Source of the DNA: Planobispora longispora
GTDB taxonomy: Bacteria; Actinomycetota; Actinomycetes; Streptosporangiales; Streptosporangiaceae
Assembly: GCF_016863135.1 (NCBI RefSeq)
Contig: NZ_BOOH01000048.1
Span: 1 to 64,000 of the forward strand
Direction of reading: 5' to 3'
Length of the DNA: 64,000 nucleotides
In this document: positions 54,652-64,000 of the stretch, in pieces
How the letters are laid out: the number at the start of each line of letters is the position of its first letter
How positions within the stretch are numbered: position 1 is the stretch's first letter
The notes under the pieces: model-generated
What the model saw: the letters and a program-made list of their open reading frames with translations, nothing else
What the model was told of the DNA's origin: nothing
The model's database searches: none
Program-made: the position numbers and the translations under genes

Positions 54652-56160
54652 GTGATCGTCTTCATCGTGCGGAGACTGGTCATCTCGTTCTTCGTCCTCC
54701 TGGCGGCGACCTTCATCATCTACGTCCTCACGGCGCTCGCGGGCGACCCGTTGGAGGACCTACGCCAGGACAACAGCCCCAACAAGGCGCAGAAGATCGC
54801 CGATCGGAGCGAGCGCATGCAGCTCGACCTCCCGATCCCGCTGCGCTACCTGAACTGGCTCGGCAACCTCGCCCGCGGCTCCCTGGGCGTGAACCGCGAC
54901 GGCCAGGACGTCGCCACCCTGCTGGCCGACGCGCTCTCCGCGACGCTCCAGCTCGTGCTCGCCGCCACCGTGCTGGCGATCACCATCGGCATCGTGGTCG
55001 GCATCACCTCGGCGCTCCGCCAGTACAGCGGTTTCGACTACACCGTCACTTTCGCAGCCTTCGTCTGCTTCTCGCTACCGCTTTTCTGGGTGGCGGTAAT
55101 GCTCAAGCAGTACATGGCGATCGAGTTCAACAACTGGCTGAAGGACCCGGTCATCCCCCCCACCGTCATCGGGATGCTGGCGCTCCTCGGCGGCCTGATC
55201 TTCGGCGCGCTCACCGTGGGCGAGCGCAAGCGGCGCCTGTTCGCCTTCGGCATCGGCTTCCTGATCAGCGGCGCGCTGTTCACGCTCCTGTCGGTGACCC
55301 GCTGGTTCGCCGACCCCGCCCTGGGCCTGCCCCTGATCCTCGCCTTCGGCCTGGCCGCCGCCGTCGGCTTCACCGCCCTGGCCGCCGGGCTGCAGTACCG
55401 CGGCCCGCTGTACGCGACCCTCGCCGCAGCGGTGATCGGCGCCCTGTCCTCGCAGGTGCTGTCGCCGATTCTGACCAACCCGACCTGGCTGGAGATCGGC
55501 GGGCTGGTGCTGCTGACCGTCGCGGTCTGCGTCGGCCTGGGCTACGCGTTCGGCGGCCTGCAGCGCCGTCAGGCGATCACCGCGACGGTGCTGACCGGAT
55601 TGTTCACCGGCGGGATGGTCTTCCTCGACCGGATGCTCCAGTCGTTCGCCTCCTACAGCGCCTCCGTGCGGGGCCGCCCGATCTCCACCATCGGCGCCCG
55701 CACCCCCAACTACAGCGGCGACTTCTGGCAGACGAGCCTGGACTCCGCCGGTCACCTGCTGCTGCCGAGCATGGCGCTCATCCTGATCTCGCTGGCGACC
55801 TACACCCGCTACAGCCGGGCGAGCATGCTGGAGGTCATGAACCAGGACTACGTCCGTACGGCCCGCGCCAAGGGCCTGCCGGAGCGGACCGTCGTGGTCA
55901 AGCACGCCTTCCGCAACGGGCTCATCCCGATCACCACACTGATGGCCTTCGACTTCGCGGGAGTGATCGGCGGCGCCGTGGTCACCGAGACCGTGTTCGG
56001 CTGGCGCGGCATGGGCTTCCTGTTCACCAAGGGGCTGTACGAGGTGGACCCGGGGCCGGTGATGGCGTTCTTCCTCGTCACCGGTACCGCGATCGTCGTC
56101 TGCAACATGATCGCCGACATCCTCTACGCCTACCTCGACCCGCGCATCCGGCTGTCGTGA
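54652..56160 (+). CDS. Peptide ABC permease, DppB type with a large membrane insertion
   Basis: A 502-residue permease; normal DppB proteins have about 310-340. The N-terminal part (LVISFFVLLAATFIIYVLTA and the RYLNWLGNLARGSLGVNRDG periplasmic loop) and the C-terminal part with the EAA loop (NQDYVRTARAKGLPERTVVV) are canonical. Between them, about residues 160-340, are five or six additional hydrophobic helices (for example LLGGLIFGALTVGERKRRLF and GGLVLLTVAVCVGLGYAFGG). GTG 54652 follows GGGAGGTGA. The insertion is also why the length is abnormal; there is no frameshift. Confidence 0.88.
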   Translation: MIVFIVRRLVISFFVLLAATFIIYVLTALAGDPLEDLRQDNSPNKAQKIADRSERMQLDLPIPLRYLNWLGNLARGSLGVNRDGQDVATLLADALSATLQLVLAATVLAITIGIVVGITSALRQYSGFDYTVTFAAFVCFSLPLFWVAVMLKQYMAIEFNNWLKDPVIPPTVIGMLALLGGLIFGALTVGERKRRLFAFGIGFLISGALFTLLSVTRWFADPALGLPLILAFGLAAAVGFTALAAGLQYRGPLYATLAAAVIGALSSQVLSPILTNPTWLEIGGLVLLTVAVCVGLGYAFGGLQRRQAITATVLTGLFTGGMVFLDRMLQSFASYSASVRGRPISTIGARTPNYSGDFWQTSLDSAGHLLLPSMALILISLATYTRYSRASMLEVMNQDYVRTARAKGLPERTVVVKHAFRNGLIPITTLMAFDFAGVIGGAVVTETVFGWRGMGFLFTKGLYEVDPGPVMAFFLVTGTAIVVCNMIADILYAYLDPRIRLS

Positions 56161-56179
56161 AAGCATCGGAGAACCACCC

Positions 56180-57160
56180 ATGACACTCAGCGCGCAGGCA
56201 CCCGAGTCGAACACCGGAGCGGCTCAGGGCATGACCATCGTCGCCCGCACCCAGGCGCAGATGGTCCGCCGCCGCTTCTTCCGGCACCGCGCCGCCCTCG
56301 CCGGAATGATCATCTTCGGTCTCGTCCTCCTGTTGTCGTTCAGCTCGATCGGCTTCCTGGGCGTCTCCGGATGGTGGGACAAGAGCTATCTGGCCACCGG
56401 CGCCCTGGTGAACCAGGGCAAGCCGACCCTCAGCGTGGTCCCCGAGTTCCTCGGCGGGAGCGGCATCCGTCTCGGCGAGCACCCGTTCGGCCAGGACGAC
56501 ATCGGCGTCGACTACTTCGCCAAGACCATGCGCGGCGCCCAGCAGTCGATCATCGTCGCCTTCCTGGTCGCCGTCGTCGCCACCAGTGTCGGCACTCTCG
56601 TCGGCGCCGTGGCCGGCTACTACCGGGGCAAGACCGAGTCCGTCCTCATGCGCTTCACCGACGTGATGATCACCATCCCCGTCCTGGTGATCGCGGCCGT
56701 CGTCGGCCGCCGCTTCGGTGACAGCGGCGTCCTGCTGCTCGGCACCTTCATCGGGCTGGTGATCTGGCCGAGCATGGCCCGGCTGCTGCGCGGCGAGTTC
56801 CTCTCCCTGCGCGAGAAGGAGTTCGTCGAGGCGGCCCGCGCGGTCGGCACCTCCGCGTCCCGGATCATCTTCCGTCACATCCTGCCGAACACCGTGGGCG
56901 TGATCATCGTCGCCGCGACGCTGTCGGTGGCGAACGCGGTGCTGCTGGAGTCGGCTCTGTCCTTCCTCGGTCTCGGCGTCCAGGCGCCGGACACCTCGCT
57001 CGGACAGCTGATCAACGAGTACCGCACCGCGATGGTGACCCGTCCCTGGCTGTTCTGGTGGCCGGGTATCTTCATCATCGCCATCGCACTCTCGATCAAC
57101 TTCATCGGCGACGGCCTGCGCGACGCCTTCGACCCCCGACAGACCAGGGTGCGTGCCTGA
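56180..57160 (+). CDS. Peptide ABC permease, DppC type
   Basis: A 326-residue permease with an N-terminal single helix followed by the usual five-helix core. The EAA loop is [20 protein letters not shown]. It pairs with the DppB-like protein to form the channel. ATG 56180 follows GGAGA; its TGA overlaps the next start by one base (TGATG). Confidence 0.92.
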   Translation: MTLSAQAPESNTGAAQGMTIVARTQAQMVRRRFFRHRAALAGMIIFGLVLLLSFSSIGFLGVSGWWDKSYLATGALVNQGKPTLSVVPEFLGGSGIRLGEHPFGQDDIGVDYFAKTMRGAQQSIIVAFLVAVVATSVGTLVGAVAGYYRGKTESVLMRFTDVMITIPVLVIAAVVGRRFGDSGVLLLGTFIGLVIWPSMARLLRGEFLSLREKEFVEAARAVGTSASRIIFRHILPNTVGVIIVAATLSVANAVLLESALSFLGLGVQAPDTSLGQLINEYRTAMVTRPWLFWWPGIFIIAIALSINFIGDGLRDAFDPRQTRVRA

Positions 57161-58335
57161 TGACGACTCCTCCGAACGTGCCGATCGAGCCCCACGCGGT
57201 CGACCCGCACGTCTTCGACGACCCCGCCGCCGCGGCGGCGTCCGGCCAGATCCTCGACTCCGCCGAGGAGGTGCACGTCGGCCTGACCCTGGACGCCGTG
57301 CGCCCGCCCTCGCACGAGGAGATCCTCCGGGTCGAGAACCTGACCGTGGAGTTCCCCACCGAGGACGGCGTGGTCCACGCGGTCCGGGGCGTCTCCTACG
57401 GCCTGCGCGAGCGCGAGGTGCTCGGCATCGTCGGCGAGTCCGGCTCCGGCAAGTCCGTGTCCTCCCTCGCGGTCATGGGCCTGCTGCCCAAGAGCGCCCG
57501 GATCAAGGGCCGGATCCTCTTCCGCGGCGACGACATGCTGAAGATGTCGCCGCGCAAGCAGCGGGGCCTGCGCGGACGGAAGATCGCGATGATCTTCCAG
57601 GACCCGATGACGGCGCTGAACCCGGTCCACACGATCGGCGACCAGCTCGCCGAGGCGGTGCTCGCGCACGAGCTGATGCCGCGCAAGACCGCGCTGGCCC
57701 GGGCCAGGGAGATGCTCGACCTGGTCGGCATCCCGCAGGCCGAGGCGCGGCTGCGCAGCTACCCGCACGAGTTCTCCGGCGGCATGCGCCAGCGCGCGAT
57801 GATCGCCATGGCGGTCATCAACAACCCGGACATCATCATCGCCGACGAGCCGACCACGGCCCTCGACGTGACCGTCCAGGCGCAGATCCTGGAGAAGCTC
57901 CTGGAGGTCAAGGACGCGGTCAACGCCGCCATCGTGCTCATCACGCACGACCTGGGCGTGATCGCGGGCATGGCCCACCGGGTGCTGGTCATGTACGCCG
58001 GGCGCCCCGTCGAGCTCGGCGACACCGACCCGGTGTTCGAGGAGCCCCGCATGCCGTACACCGCGGGCCTGCTCGGTTCGATCCCGTCGCTGGAGGGCGG
58101 CGGGTCACGGCTCCGTCCGATCAAGGGCACTCCCCCGTCGCTGATCAACCTGCCGACCGGCTGCCCCTTCTCGCCGCGCTGCCCGCTCGCCACGGACATC
58201 TGCCGGACCGAGGAGCCGCAACTGGCCGAGACCGACAGCGGGGGGCACTTCGCGGCCTGTCACCACTGGGACAAGCTGGCCGCGGCCGAGGACCCCACCG
58301 TGTTCTTCCGTACCGAGAGCGAGACCGTGGCATGA
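57160..58335 (+). CDS. Peptide ABC ATPase, DppD type
   Basis: A 391-residue ABC ATPase with an N-terminal extension of ~55 residues. Walker A is [11 protein letters not shown], the signature is [14 protein letters not shown], Walker B is [13 protein letters not shown]. The C-terminal oligopeptide-type extension has the [14 protein letters not shown] iron-sulfur-like Cys cluster (four Cys). It powers import with the DppF protein. ATG 57160 overlaps the previous stop. Confidence 0.93.
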   Translation: MTTPPNVPIEPHAVDPHVFDDPAAAAASGQILDSAEEVHVGLTLDAVRPPSHEEILRVENLTVEFPTEDGVVHAVRGVSYGLREREVLGIVGESGSGKSVSSLAVMGLLPKSARIKGRILFRGDDMLKMSPRKQRGLRGRKIAMIFQDPMTALNPVHTIGDQLAEAVLAHELMPRKTALARAREMLDLVGIPQAEARLRSYPHEFSGGMRQRAMIAMAVINNPDIIIADEPTTALDVTVQAQILEKLLEVKDAVNAAIVLITHDLGVIAGMAHRVLVMYAGRPVELGDTDPVFEEPRMPYTAGLLGSIPSLEGGGSRLRPIKGTPPSLINLPTGCPFSPRCPLATDICRTEEPQLAETDSGGHFAACHHWDKLAAAEDPTVFFRTESETVA

Positions 58336-59366
58336 GTGTGAAGACCGAGGAGACGCCCGCGCCCCAGCGCGAGCCGGACACGGGCGACCACCTGCTCAAG
58401 GTCCAGGACCTGGTGATGAACTTCCCGGTCCGCAGCGGCGGTTTCCTGCGCCGGGTGGTGGCCCAGGTCCAGGCCGTCAGCGGGGTGTCCCTGCACGTCG
58501 ACGCGGGTGAGACCCTCGGTGTGGTGGGCGAGTCCGGCTGCGGCAAGTCCACGACGGGCCGGGCGATCCTCCAGCTGCACCAGCCCACCGCGGGCTCGGT
58601 CCGCTTCCAGGGCAAGGAACTGGTCGGCCTGTCGGCCAAGCAGATGCGGCCGGTCCGCCGCGACATGCAGATCGTCTTCCAGGACCCCTACGCCTCGCTC
58701 AACCCGAAGCTGCCGGTCAACGACATCGTCGCCGAGCCGCTGAAGGTCCACGACCGGTGGAAGGACGGCGGCCCGGAGCGGGTGGCCGAGCTGCTGCGCC
58801 TGGTCGGGCTCAGTCCCGAGCACGGCAACCGGTACCCGCACGAGTTCTCCGGCGGCCAGCGCCAGCGCGTCGGCATCGCCCGCGCGCTGGCGCTGGAGCC
58901 GAAGCTGCTCATCCTGGACGAGCCGGTCTCGGCGCTGGACGTGTCGGTCCAGGCCGGCGTGGTGAACCTGCTGGAGGACCTGCAGGACCGGCTCGGCCTG
59001 GCCTACGTGTTCATCGCGCACGACCTGTCGGTGGTCCGCCACATCTCCGACCGGGTCGCGGTGATGTACCTCGGGAAGATCGTCGAGACCGGTCCCCGGG
59101 ACGATCTCTACGACCGGCCCGCCCACCCCTACACGCAGGCGCTGCTGTCGGCCGCCCCCATGGCCAACCCGAAGGAGGAGCGGGCCCGCGAGCGCGTCAT
59201 CCTCACCGGTGACGTGCCCAGCCCGCTGAACCCGCCGAGCGGCTGCCGCTTCCGCACCCGCTGCTGGAAGGCTCAGGAGATCTGCGCCGTCGAGGAGCCG
59301 GCCCTCGTCGACCGCGGCAACGGCCACCCGGTGGCCTGCCACTTCGCCGAGGTCGTCAGCCGCTGA
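58332..59366 (+). CDS. Peptide ABC ATPase, DppF type
   Basis: A 344-residue ABC ATPase. Walker A is [12 protein letters not shown], the signature [15 protein letters not shown], Walker [14 protein letters not shown], and the C-terminal [13 protein letters not shown] Cys cluster is shortened compared with DppD. It starts in the ATGA overlap with the preceding gene and ends the five-gene operon, followed by a strong hairpin. Confidence 0.93.
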   Translation: MSVKTEETPAPQREPDTGDHLLKVQDLVMNFPVRSGGFLRRVVAQVQAVSGVSLHVDAGETLGVVGESGCGKSTTGRAILQLHQPTAGSVRFQGKELVGLSAKQMRPVRRDMQIVFQDPYASLNPKLPVNDIVAEPLKVHDRWKDGGPERVAELLRLVGLSPEHGNRYPHEFSGGQRQRVGIARALALEPKLLILDEPVSALDVSVQAGVVNLLEDLQDRLGLAYVFIAHDLSVVRHISDRVAVMYLGKIVETGPRDDLYDRPAHPYTQALLSAAPMANPKEERARERVILTGDVPSPLNPPSGCRFRTRCWKAQEICAVEEPALVDRGNGHPVACHFAEVVSR

Positions 59367-59379
59367 CCCACCACCGGAC

Positions 59380-59410
59380 GAGCCGTGCGGGATGCCCTCC
59401 CGCACGGCTC
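59380..59410. terminator. Terminator between the peptide ABC operon and tetR
   Basis: GAGCCGTGCGGG (59380-59391) pairs perfectly with CCCGCACGGCTC (59399-59410), 7-base loop. It sits in a convergent gap. Confidence 0.8.
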
Positions 59411-59442
59411 TCCGCGTTTTCCTGGACCGTCCTCCCGGGGCG

Positions 59443-60108
59443 CTACCGCGCGTCTCCGGAGCCGTCCTCCCGGCCGGGACGCCGTGGCACGAAGACCCCG
59501 GCCCGGGCGGCGGCCAGCGCGGCCTCCGCGGCCCGGTGCGCCGCGGGCTCGTCGAGGGGCTCGCCGGTGACGAACAGCCGGTAGTACAGCGGGGCGCAGG
59601 CGGTGCGCACGACGTCGGCCCCGTCGGTTCCGTCCGGGGTCTCCCCGCGTGCCACCGACCGGGTCACCACCGCGGCGGCCTGCCCGTGGCGGGCCTCGAA
59701 GAAGGCGGTCAGCGCCTGGCGCCCCTGGGGGGAACGGAGCGCGGCGAGGATCACGTTCCGGGGGGTGACGCCGTGGCCGGGATCGGTGAAGCCCGCGTAG
59801 ACCTCATGGGTGATCGCGCGCAGGTCGTCCCGGAGCGAGCCGGTGTCGGGGACCTGCCAGGGCTGCCCGGCCGAGCGGGAGAGCACGTCGGCGACGAGCC
59901 CGTCCACCCCGCCCCACCTGCGGTAGAGCGTCGCCTTGTGCACCCCCGAGCGGACCGCCACGGCCTCCACGGTCAGCCCGTCGTATCCCCGGCCCGTCAG
60001 CTCGGCCAGGGTCGCGTCGAGTACGGCCGCGCGGACGCGGGCGCTGCGTCCGCCGGGACGTTTGATGGGCGTCTCCGACACGGCCGTCTCCGTCACGTCA
60101 GTGGGCAC
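59443..60108 (-). CDS. TetR-family regulator
   Basis: A 221-residue TetR/AcrR regulator. The HTH is AVLDATLAELTGRGYDGLTV..AVRSGVHKATLYRRW. The C-terminal ligand domain follows (VLSRSAGQPWQVPDTGSLRD to the end). It is divergent from the AfsR-like gene and preceded by a near-perfect palindrome, probably its own operator. The start is uncertain: GTG 60108 is used here, a GTG five codons downstream or the ATG further upstream at the operator are alternatives. Confidence 0.88.
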   Translation of the reverse strand: MPTDVTETAVSETPIKRPGGRSARVRAAVLDATLAELTGRGYDGLTVEAVAVRSGVHKATLYRRWGGVDGLVADVLSRSAGQPWQVPDTGSLRDDLRAITHEVYAGFTDPGHGVTPRNVILAALRSPQGRQALTAFFEARHGQAAAVVTRSVARGETPDGTDGADVVRTACAPLYYRLFVTGEPLDEPAAHRAAEAALAAARAGVFVPRRPGREDGSGDAR

Positions 60109-60126
60109 CGTCCGACATGGCCATAC

Positions 60127-60148
60127 TAATGCGATTCGCATCGCGTTA
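60127..60148. promoter_or_regulatory. Near-palindromic operator between tetR and the AfsR-like gene
   Basis: The 22 bases at 60127-60148 are an interrupted palindrome: TAATGCGAT on the left and ATCGCGTTA on the right, matching at all but one outer position, around TCGC. It overlaps the likely tetR promoter (TAGTAT on the minus strand) and lies 75 bases before the AfsR-like gene. Confidence 0.65.
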
Positions 60149-60223
60149 GCGGGGCCGGCGGAGAAAGGCCCCCCTGCCCCGGAGGCGACGTGCGATCTCC
60201 CGTCGCCTGAGAGAATCCACCCT

Positions 60224-63200
60224 GTGTGGTTCGGCGTTCTGGGGCCCTTGGAGGTCCGGCTCAGCGGGCGGCCCGTCACGGTCGGCGGGCCGAGACTGCG
60301 CGCCCTGCTGGCCATGCTGCTCCTGGACGCGGGCCGGGTGGTGGCCGCCGAGCGGCTGGTCGACGGCCTGTACGGCGAAGCCCCGCCGGGCGGCCCCGGC
60401 GGCGCGCTCCAGGCCCTGGTCTCCCGGTTGCGGCGCCTGCTCGGCGACGGGGGCGGGCTCATCACGCACCACCCCGCGGGCTACCTGCTCGCCGTCGACC
60501 CCGACGACGTCGACGTCCACCGTTTCGAACGGCTGGCCGCCGCGGGACGCGCGGCCCTGGCCACCGGAGACCATCTGCGGGCCGCCGACGCCCTCGACGA
60601 GGCGCTCGGCCTCTGGCGCGGCCCGGCCCTGGCCGACGCCGGAGACGCGCCCTTCGCCGCGGCGCAGGCCGTACGGCTGGAGGAGCTGCGCGTCACCGCC
60701 GCCGAGGACCACGCGGAGGCCGGACTGGCGCTCGGCGGGCACCGCGATCTCGTGCCGCGGCTGCGGGAGCTCCTGCGGGCCCACCCCCTGCGGGAACGGC
60801 TGGCCGGTCAGCTCATGCGGGCGCTGTACGGCTCCGGCCGGCAGGCCGACGCGCTCGCCGTCTTCGACGACTGCCGCAGACGGCTCGCCGAGGAGCTCGG
60901 CGCCGACCCGTCCGCCGAGCTGGCCGCGGTCCACCTCGCGATCCTGCGGGCCGACCCCTCCCTGAAGGCGGCGGCCCCGGCGGACCCGTCCCCCGCACCC
61001 CCGGAAGCCCCGTCCCCCGCACTGCCGGAAACCCCGGCGGGCCCGTCCCCCGCGCCCCCGGAAGCCCCGTCCCCGCCCGCGGTCTCCCGGCGGGGAGTGC
61101 CCACCCCCCTCACCCCGCTGATCGGCCGGGCGGAGGAGCTGGAGCGGATCGGCGCCCTCCTCCGCGGGGGAAGGCTCGTCACTCTCACCGGGCCCGGCGG
61201 CACCGGCAAGACCCGGCTGGCGGCCGAGGCCGCCGGGAACCATCCCGGCGACACCTGCTTCGTGGAGCTGGCGCCCCTGGGCGGCGGGACGGAGGTGCCG
61301 CAGGCGGTGCTCGGCGCCCTCGGCGTCCACGAGACCGGCGTGCTCACCGGGGCGGGCGCGCAGCCGAGCGCGCCCGACCCGGTGGAGAGGCTGGTCGCGG
61401 CACTGACCGGCCGGGAGGTCCTGCTGGTCCTGGACAACTGCGAGCACGTGATCGACGCGGCCGCCGCGCTGGCCGACCGGCTGCTGGGCGCCTGCCCCCG
61501 GTTGCGGATCCTGGCCACCAGCCGCGAGGCGCTGGGCATCACCGGCGAGAGCCTGCGTCCCGTCCCGCCCCTCGCCCTGCCCGAGCCGGGCGAGGCCCCG
61601 GAGCAGGCCGCCGCGGTGCGGTTGTTCGCCGAGCGGGCACGGGCGGTGCGGCCGGACTTCACGCTGGACGCGGCCGCCGCCCCGACCGTCGCCCGGATCT
61701 GCCGCGCCCTGGACGGGCTGCCGCTGGCCATCGAGCTGGCCGCGGCCCGGCTGCGCTCGCTGACCCTGGACGAGGTGGTGTCCCGGCTGGACGACCGGTT
61801 CGGGCTGCTGTCGCGCGGCAGCCGGACCGCCCAGCCCCGGCATCGCACCTTGCGCGCGGTGGTGGAGTGGAGCTGGGAGCTGCTGGAGGACGAGGAGCGC
61901 GCGCTGGCCCGGCGGCTGACGGTCTTCGCCGGAGGGGCCACGCTCGCGGCGGCCGAGCGGGTGTGCGCGGTGGGCGACACCGACGGGGTGCTGGCCTCGC
62001 TGGTGGACAAGTCGCTGGTGGAGGTGGCCGGGGGCCGGTACCGGATGCTGGAGACGATCCGCGCCTTCTGCGCCGGGCAGCTCGCCGCGGCCGGGGAGGC
62101 CGAGCGGCTGCGCCGGGCGCACGCCGACCACTTCCTGGACTTCGCCGAGACCGCCGACCCGCATCTGCGCCGGGCCGAGCAGCTGGAGTGGCTGGCCCGG
62201 CTGGACGCCGAGCGGGACAACCTGCACGCCGCGCTGCGCCGTACGGTCGGGGACGCCGACGTCGGCCGCGCGCTGCGGCTGATGTCGGCCCTGGTCTGCT
62301 ACTGGTGGCTGCGCGGGCTGCGCAGCGAGGGCGTGGCGCCGGCCCGCGCGCTGCTGAGGATGATCGGCTCCGTCCCGCCCCCGGATCTCGCCGACGAGTA
62401 CGCGCTATGCGTGATGACCGTCGCCGCGGGCGGTGACCACGGCTCCGAGCTGGACGCGCATCTGGCGGCCACCCAGAAGATCATGACCGAGCGGGAGGCC
62501 ATGCCCCGGCAGCCCTTCGTCAGCGTCTTGTGGGCGATGGTCGCCGGCCCTCCGGAGCGGCAGACCGCCCTGGGGCTGATGGACCGGTGGGAGCAGCTGA
62601 AGATGGAGCCCTGGATGCGGGCGATCAGCCGTTTCGGCTGGGGCTACTTCCAGCTCTTCGAGGGCGACCCGGTGGCGGCCGAGCACGACTTCGCCATCGC
62701 CCTCGCGGACTTCCGCGCCATCGGTGACCGCTGGGGCCTGGCGCAGACGCTCTCCGGGATGGCCGACCTCGCCGACTGGCGGGGAGACCGGGCCAGGTCC
62801 GTCGCGCTCGCCGACGAGGCACTCGGCCTGGCCGAGCAGATCGGCGCCACCATCGACGTGGCCGAGCTGCTCCGGCGCCGCGCCGACGGCCGGGCGCGGG
62901 ACGGGGACCTGGAGGGGGCCCGCGACGACTACGAGCGGGTGGAGGAGCTCGGGCGTCAGGCCGGCGCCTGGGAGCTGGTGGCCGGAGCGTGGCTCGGATT
63001 CGGCGAGCTCGCCCGCTTCCGCGGCGACCTGCGCGAGGCGCGCCGCCGGTGCGAGGCGGCCCTGGAGAAGTGCTCGGCGGGGTGGTTCGACGCCGACCAG
63101 ACGCGCCTGCTCGTGTACGTCGGGCTCGGGTGGATCGCCGTGGCGGAGGGCGACGCCGCCGAGGCCCTCGCCTGTCACCGACGGGCGCTCGCGGTCGGGT

Positions 63201-63514
63201 CCGGCGACCGCAACATGGCCGTGACGGCCCGCGTCGCCGAGGGCCTGGCGGGGGTGGCGATGCTGAAGGACGACGCCGAGCGGGCGGCGCTGCTGCTCGG
63301 CGTCGGCGCGGCGCTGCGCGGCTCCCAGCTCGCGGGGGATCCCGACGTGGCCCGGGTGAGCGCGTGGTGCCGCGACCGGATCGGCGAGACCGCCTGCGAC
63401 GCCGCCCGCGCGCGCGGCTCCCGACTGGTCCGGTGGGACAGGAGCGCTCTCGGCGGCCCGCCGCAGCCGGCGCTGACCGTCATCGGCGAGCAGCTGTCAG
63501 CGCTCGGTGAGTGA
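60224..63514 (+). CDS. AfsR/SARP-type regulator with BTAD, NB-ARC ATPase and TPR-like region
   Basis: A 1096-residue regulator. The N-terminus (VWFGVLGPLEVRLSGRPVTV) is an OmpR-like DNA-binding domain; a BTAD domain follows (VDVHRFERLAAAGRAALATG to about 240). A Pro/Ala/Ser linker with PSPAPPEAPSP repeats leads to the ATPase: Walker A GPGGTGKTR (323-331), Walker B LLVLDNCEHV and GLPLAIELAAARLRSLTLDE. The C-terminal ~450 residues are TPR-like helices (from DADVGRALRLMSALV). Such proteins activate secondary metabolism or efflux genes. GTG 60224 has GAGAAT 7 bases upstream (leaderless). An MFS exporter follows 30 bases downstream. Confidence 0.92.
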   Translation: MWFGVLGPLEVRLSGRPVTVGGPRLRALLAMLLLDAGRVVAAERLVDGLYGEAPPGGPGGALQALVSRLRRLLGDGGGLITHHPAGYLLAVDPDDVDVHRFERLAAAGRAALATGDHLRAADALDEALGLWRGPALADAGDAPFAAAQAVRLEELRVTAAEDHAEAGLALGGHRDLVPRLRELLRAHPLRERLAGQLMRALYGSGRQADALAVFDDCRRRLAEELGADPSAELAAVHLAILRADPSLKAAAPADPSPAPPEAPSPALPETPAGPSPAPPEAPSPPAVSRRGVPTPLTPLIGRAEELERIGALLRGGRLVTLTGPGGTGKTRLAAEAAGNHPGDTCFVELAPLGGGTEVPQAVLGALGVHETGVLTGAGAQPSAPDPVERLVAALTGREVLLVLDNCEHVIDAAAALADRLLGACPRLRILATSREALGITGESLRPVPPLALPEPGEAPEQAAAVRLFAERARAVRPDFTLDAAAAPTVARICRALDGLPLAIELAAARLRSLTLDEVVSRLDDRFGLLSRGSRTAQPRHRTLRAVVEWSWELLEDEERALARRLTVFAGGATLAAAERVCAVGDTDGVLASLVDKSLVEVAGGRYRMLETIRAFCAGQLAAAGEAERLRRAHADHFLDFAETADPHLRRAEQLEWLARLDAERDNLHAALRRTVGDADVGRALRLMSALVCYWWLRGLRSEGVAPARALLRMIGSVPPPDLADEYALCVMTVAAGGDHGSELDAHLAATQKIMTEREAMPRQPFVSVLWAMVAGPPERQTALGLMDRWEQLKMEPWMRAISRFGWGYFQLFEGDPVAAEHDFAIALADFRAIGDRWGLAQTLSGMADLADWRGDRARSVALADEALGLAEQIGATIDVAELLRRRADGRARDGDLEGARDDYERVEELGRQAGAWELVAGAWLGFGELARFRGDLREARRRCEAALEKCSAGWFDADQTRLLVYVGLGWIAVAEGDAAEALACHRRALAVGSGDRNMAVTARVAEGLAGVAMLKDDAERAALLLGVGAALRGSQLAGDPDVARVSAWCRDRIGETACDAARARGSRLVRWDRSALGGPPQPALTVIGEQLSALGE

Positions 63515-63544
63515 TCGGTCAGCACCGCCGGCGACGCTGTGGTC

Positions 63545-64000
63545 ATGAGAAACGACTCCCGCAAGTGGGGCACGCTGGTGATCGCGTGCCTGGCCATGCT
63601 GATGCTCTCCGTCGACCTGACCGTGCTTCACCTGGCCACGCCCATGTTGACCGCGGACCTGAACCCGTCGGCGCCCCAGCTGCTGTGGATCGCCGACGTG
63701 TACGGCTTCGCGCTGGCCGGACTGCTGGTGACCATGGGCAACCTGGGCGACCGGATCGGCCGCAGGCGGCTGCTGCTGATCGGCACCGCCGCGTTCGGCG
63801 CCGCCTCCCTGGTGACGGCCTACGCGCCGAACGCGGAGCTGCTGATCGCGGCCCGGGCGCTGCTCGGCGTGGCGGGCGCCACCATCATGCCCTCGACGCT
63901 CTCGTTGATCCGCAACGTGTTCACCGACTCCAAGGAGCGGACCACCGCGGTGGGCGTCTGGAGCAGCATCGGCGCGGCGGGCTTCGCCCTGGGTCCCGTG
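63545..64000 (+). CDS. MFS drug exporter, DHA2 type (partial)
   Basis: The first 152 residues of a 14-helix MFS transporter that runs off the window. The start MRNDSRKWGTLVIACLAMLM leads into motif D1 (LDLTVLHLAT-like, here SVDLTVLHLATPML), the A-motif GNLGDRIGRRRLLLIG and ARALLGVAGATIMPSTLSLI with the motif C region. It resembles SmvA/LfrA-type multidrug exporters. It probably forms a unit with the AfsR-like regulator. Confidence 0.9.
   Translation, partial: MRNDSRKWGTLVIACLAMLMLSVDLTVLHLATPMLTADLNPSAPQLLWIADVYGFALAGLLVTMGNLGDRIGRRRLLLIGTAAFGAASLVTAYAPNAELLIAARALLGVAGATIMPSTLSLIRNVFTDSKERTTAVGVWSSIGAAGFALGPV

Overview
The window is about 64 kb of very GC-rich DNA. Coding frames have G or C at nearly every third codon position, GTG starts are common, and many genes have actinobacterial hallmarks: DUF1707/DUF4870 and DUF4192 proteins, a GuaB1-type GMP reductase, an AfsR/SARP-type regulator, a PASTA-less Ser/Thr kinase and a LigB-like ligase. 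A tmsAB-like pair for 10-methyl-branched fatty acids and a CebR-type cellobiose system point to a sporulating soil actinomycete. I infer Streptosporangiaceae (Streptosporangium, Nonomuraea or Microbispora type), but the sequence alone does not fix the genus. No rRNA, tRNA, CRISPR array, insertion sequence or phage gene was recognised.

Layout. 0-5.6 kb: tail of a secreted GH18 chitinase, a PatB/MalY-like C-S lyase, a lipoprotein, and leuS. Upstream of leuS lies a transcription attenuator with a 17-residue leader peptide carrying three consecutive Leu codons. 5.7-7.4 kb: a proline-rich single-pass membrane protein. 7.4-26.5 kb: a lipid-catabolism region with four cytochromes P450 (two are close tandem duplicates), an epoxide-hydrolase-like alpha/beta hydrolase, a GMC oxidoreductase, an acyl-CoA ligase and an AMACR-like CaiB/BaiF racemase. 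Between these sit an ankyrin protein, a GGDEF protein, the tmsAB-like pair and a Ser/Thr kinase. The mix of P450, CoA ligase and racemase is what is needed to oxidise and shorten a methyl-branched (isoprenoid or sterol) side chain. Several of these promoters carry TetR-like palindromes.

26.7-34.3 kb: a secreted protein of five repeated Ig-like units; an ABC exporter operon with its own XRE regulator and a membrane protein; a GyrI-like protein; guaB1; and a glycine-zipper-type stress membrane protein. 34.4-41 kb: a cellobiose/beta-glucoside module, cebEFG-cebR on the minus strand and divergent bglC, separated by an intergenic region with five LacI-type boxes. 41-52 kb: SDR, FKBP, LigB, an XRE/MFS divergent pair, several conserved actinobacterial proteins, Maf and a Pth2-like protein. 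52.7-59.4 kb: a five-gene peptide ABC importer. 59.4-64 kb: TetR, a 1096-residue AfsR-like regulator and the start of a DHA2-type MFS exporter.

A recurring feature is leaderless transcription. A TANNNT-like -10 box lies 6-7 bases before the start codon of patB, the leuS leader peptide, the alpha/beta hydrolase, two P450s, the ABC ATPase, ligB, the 51.3 kb membrane protein and the AfsR-like gene. A second recurring oddity is short tandem duplication spanning or abutting the stop codons of at least five genes.
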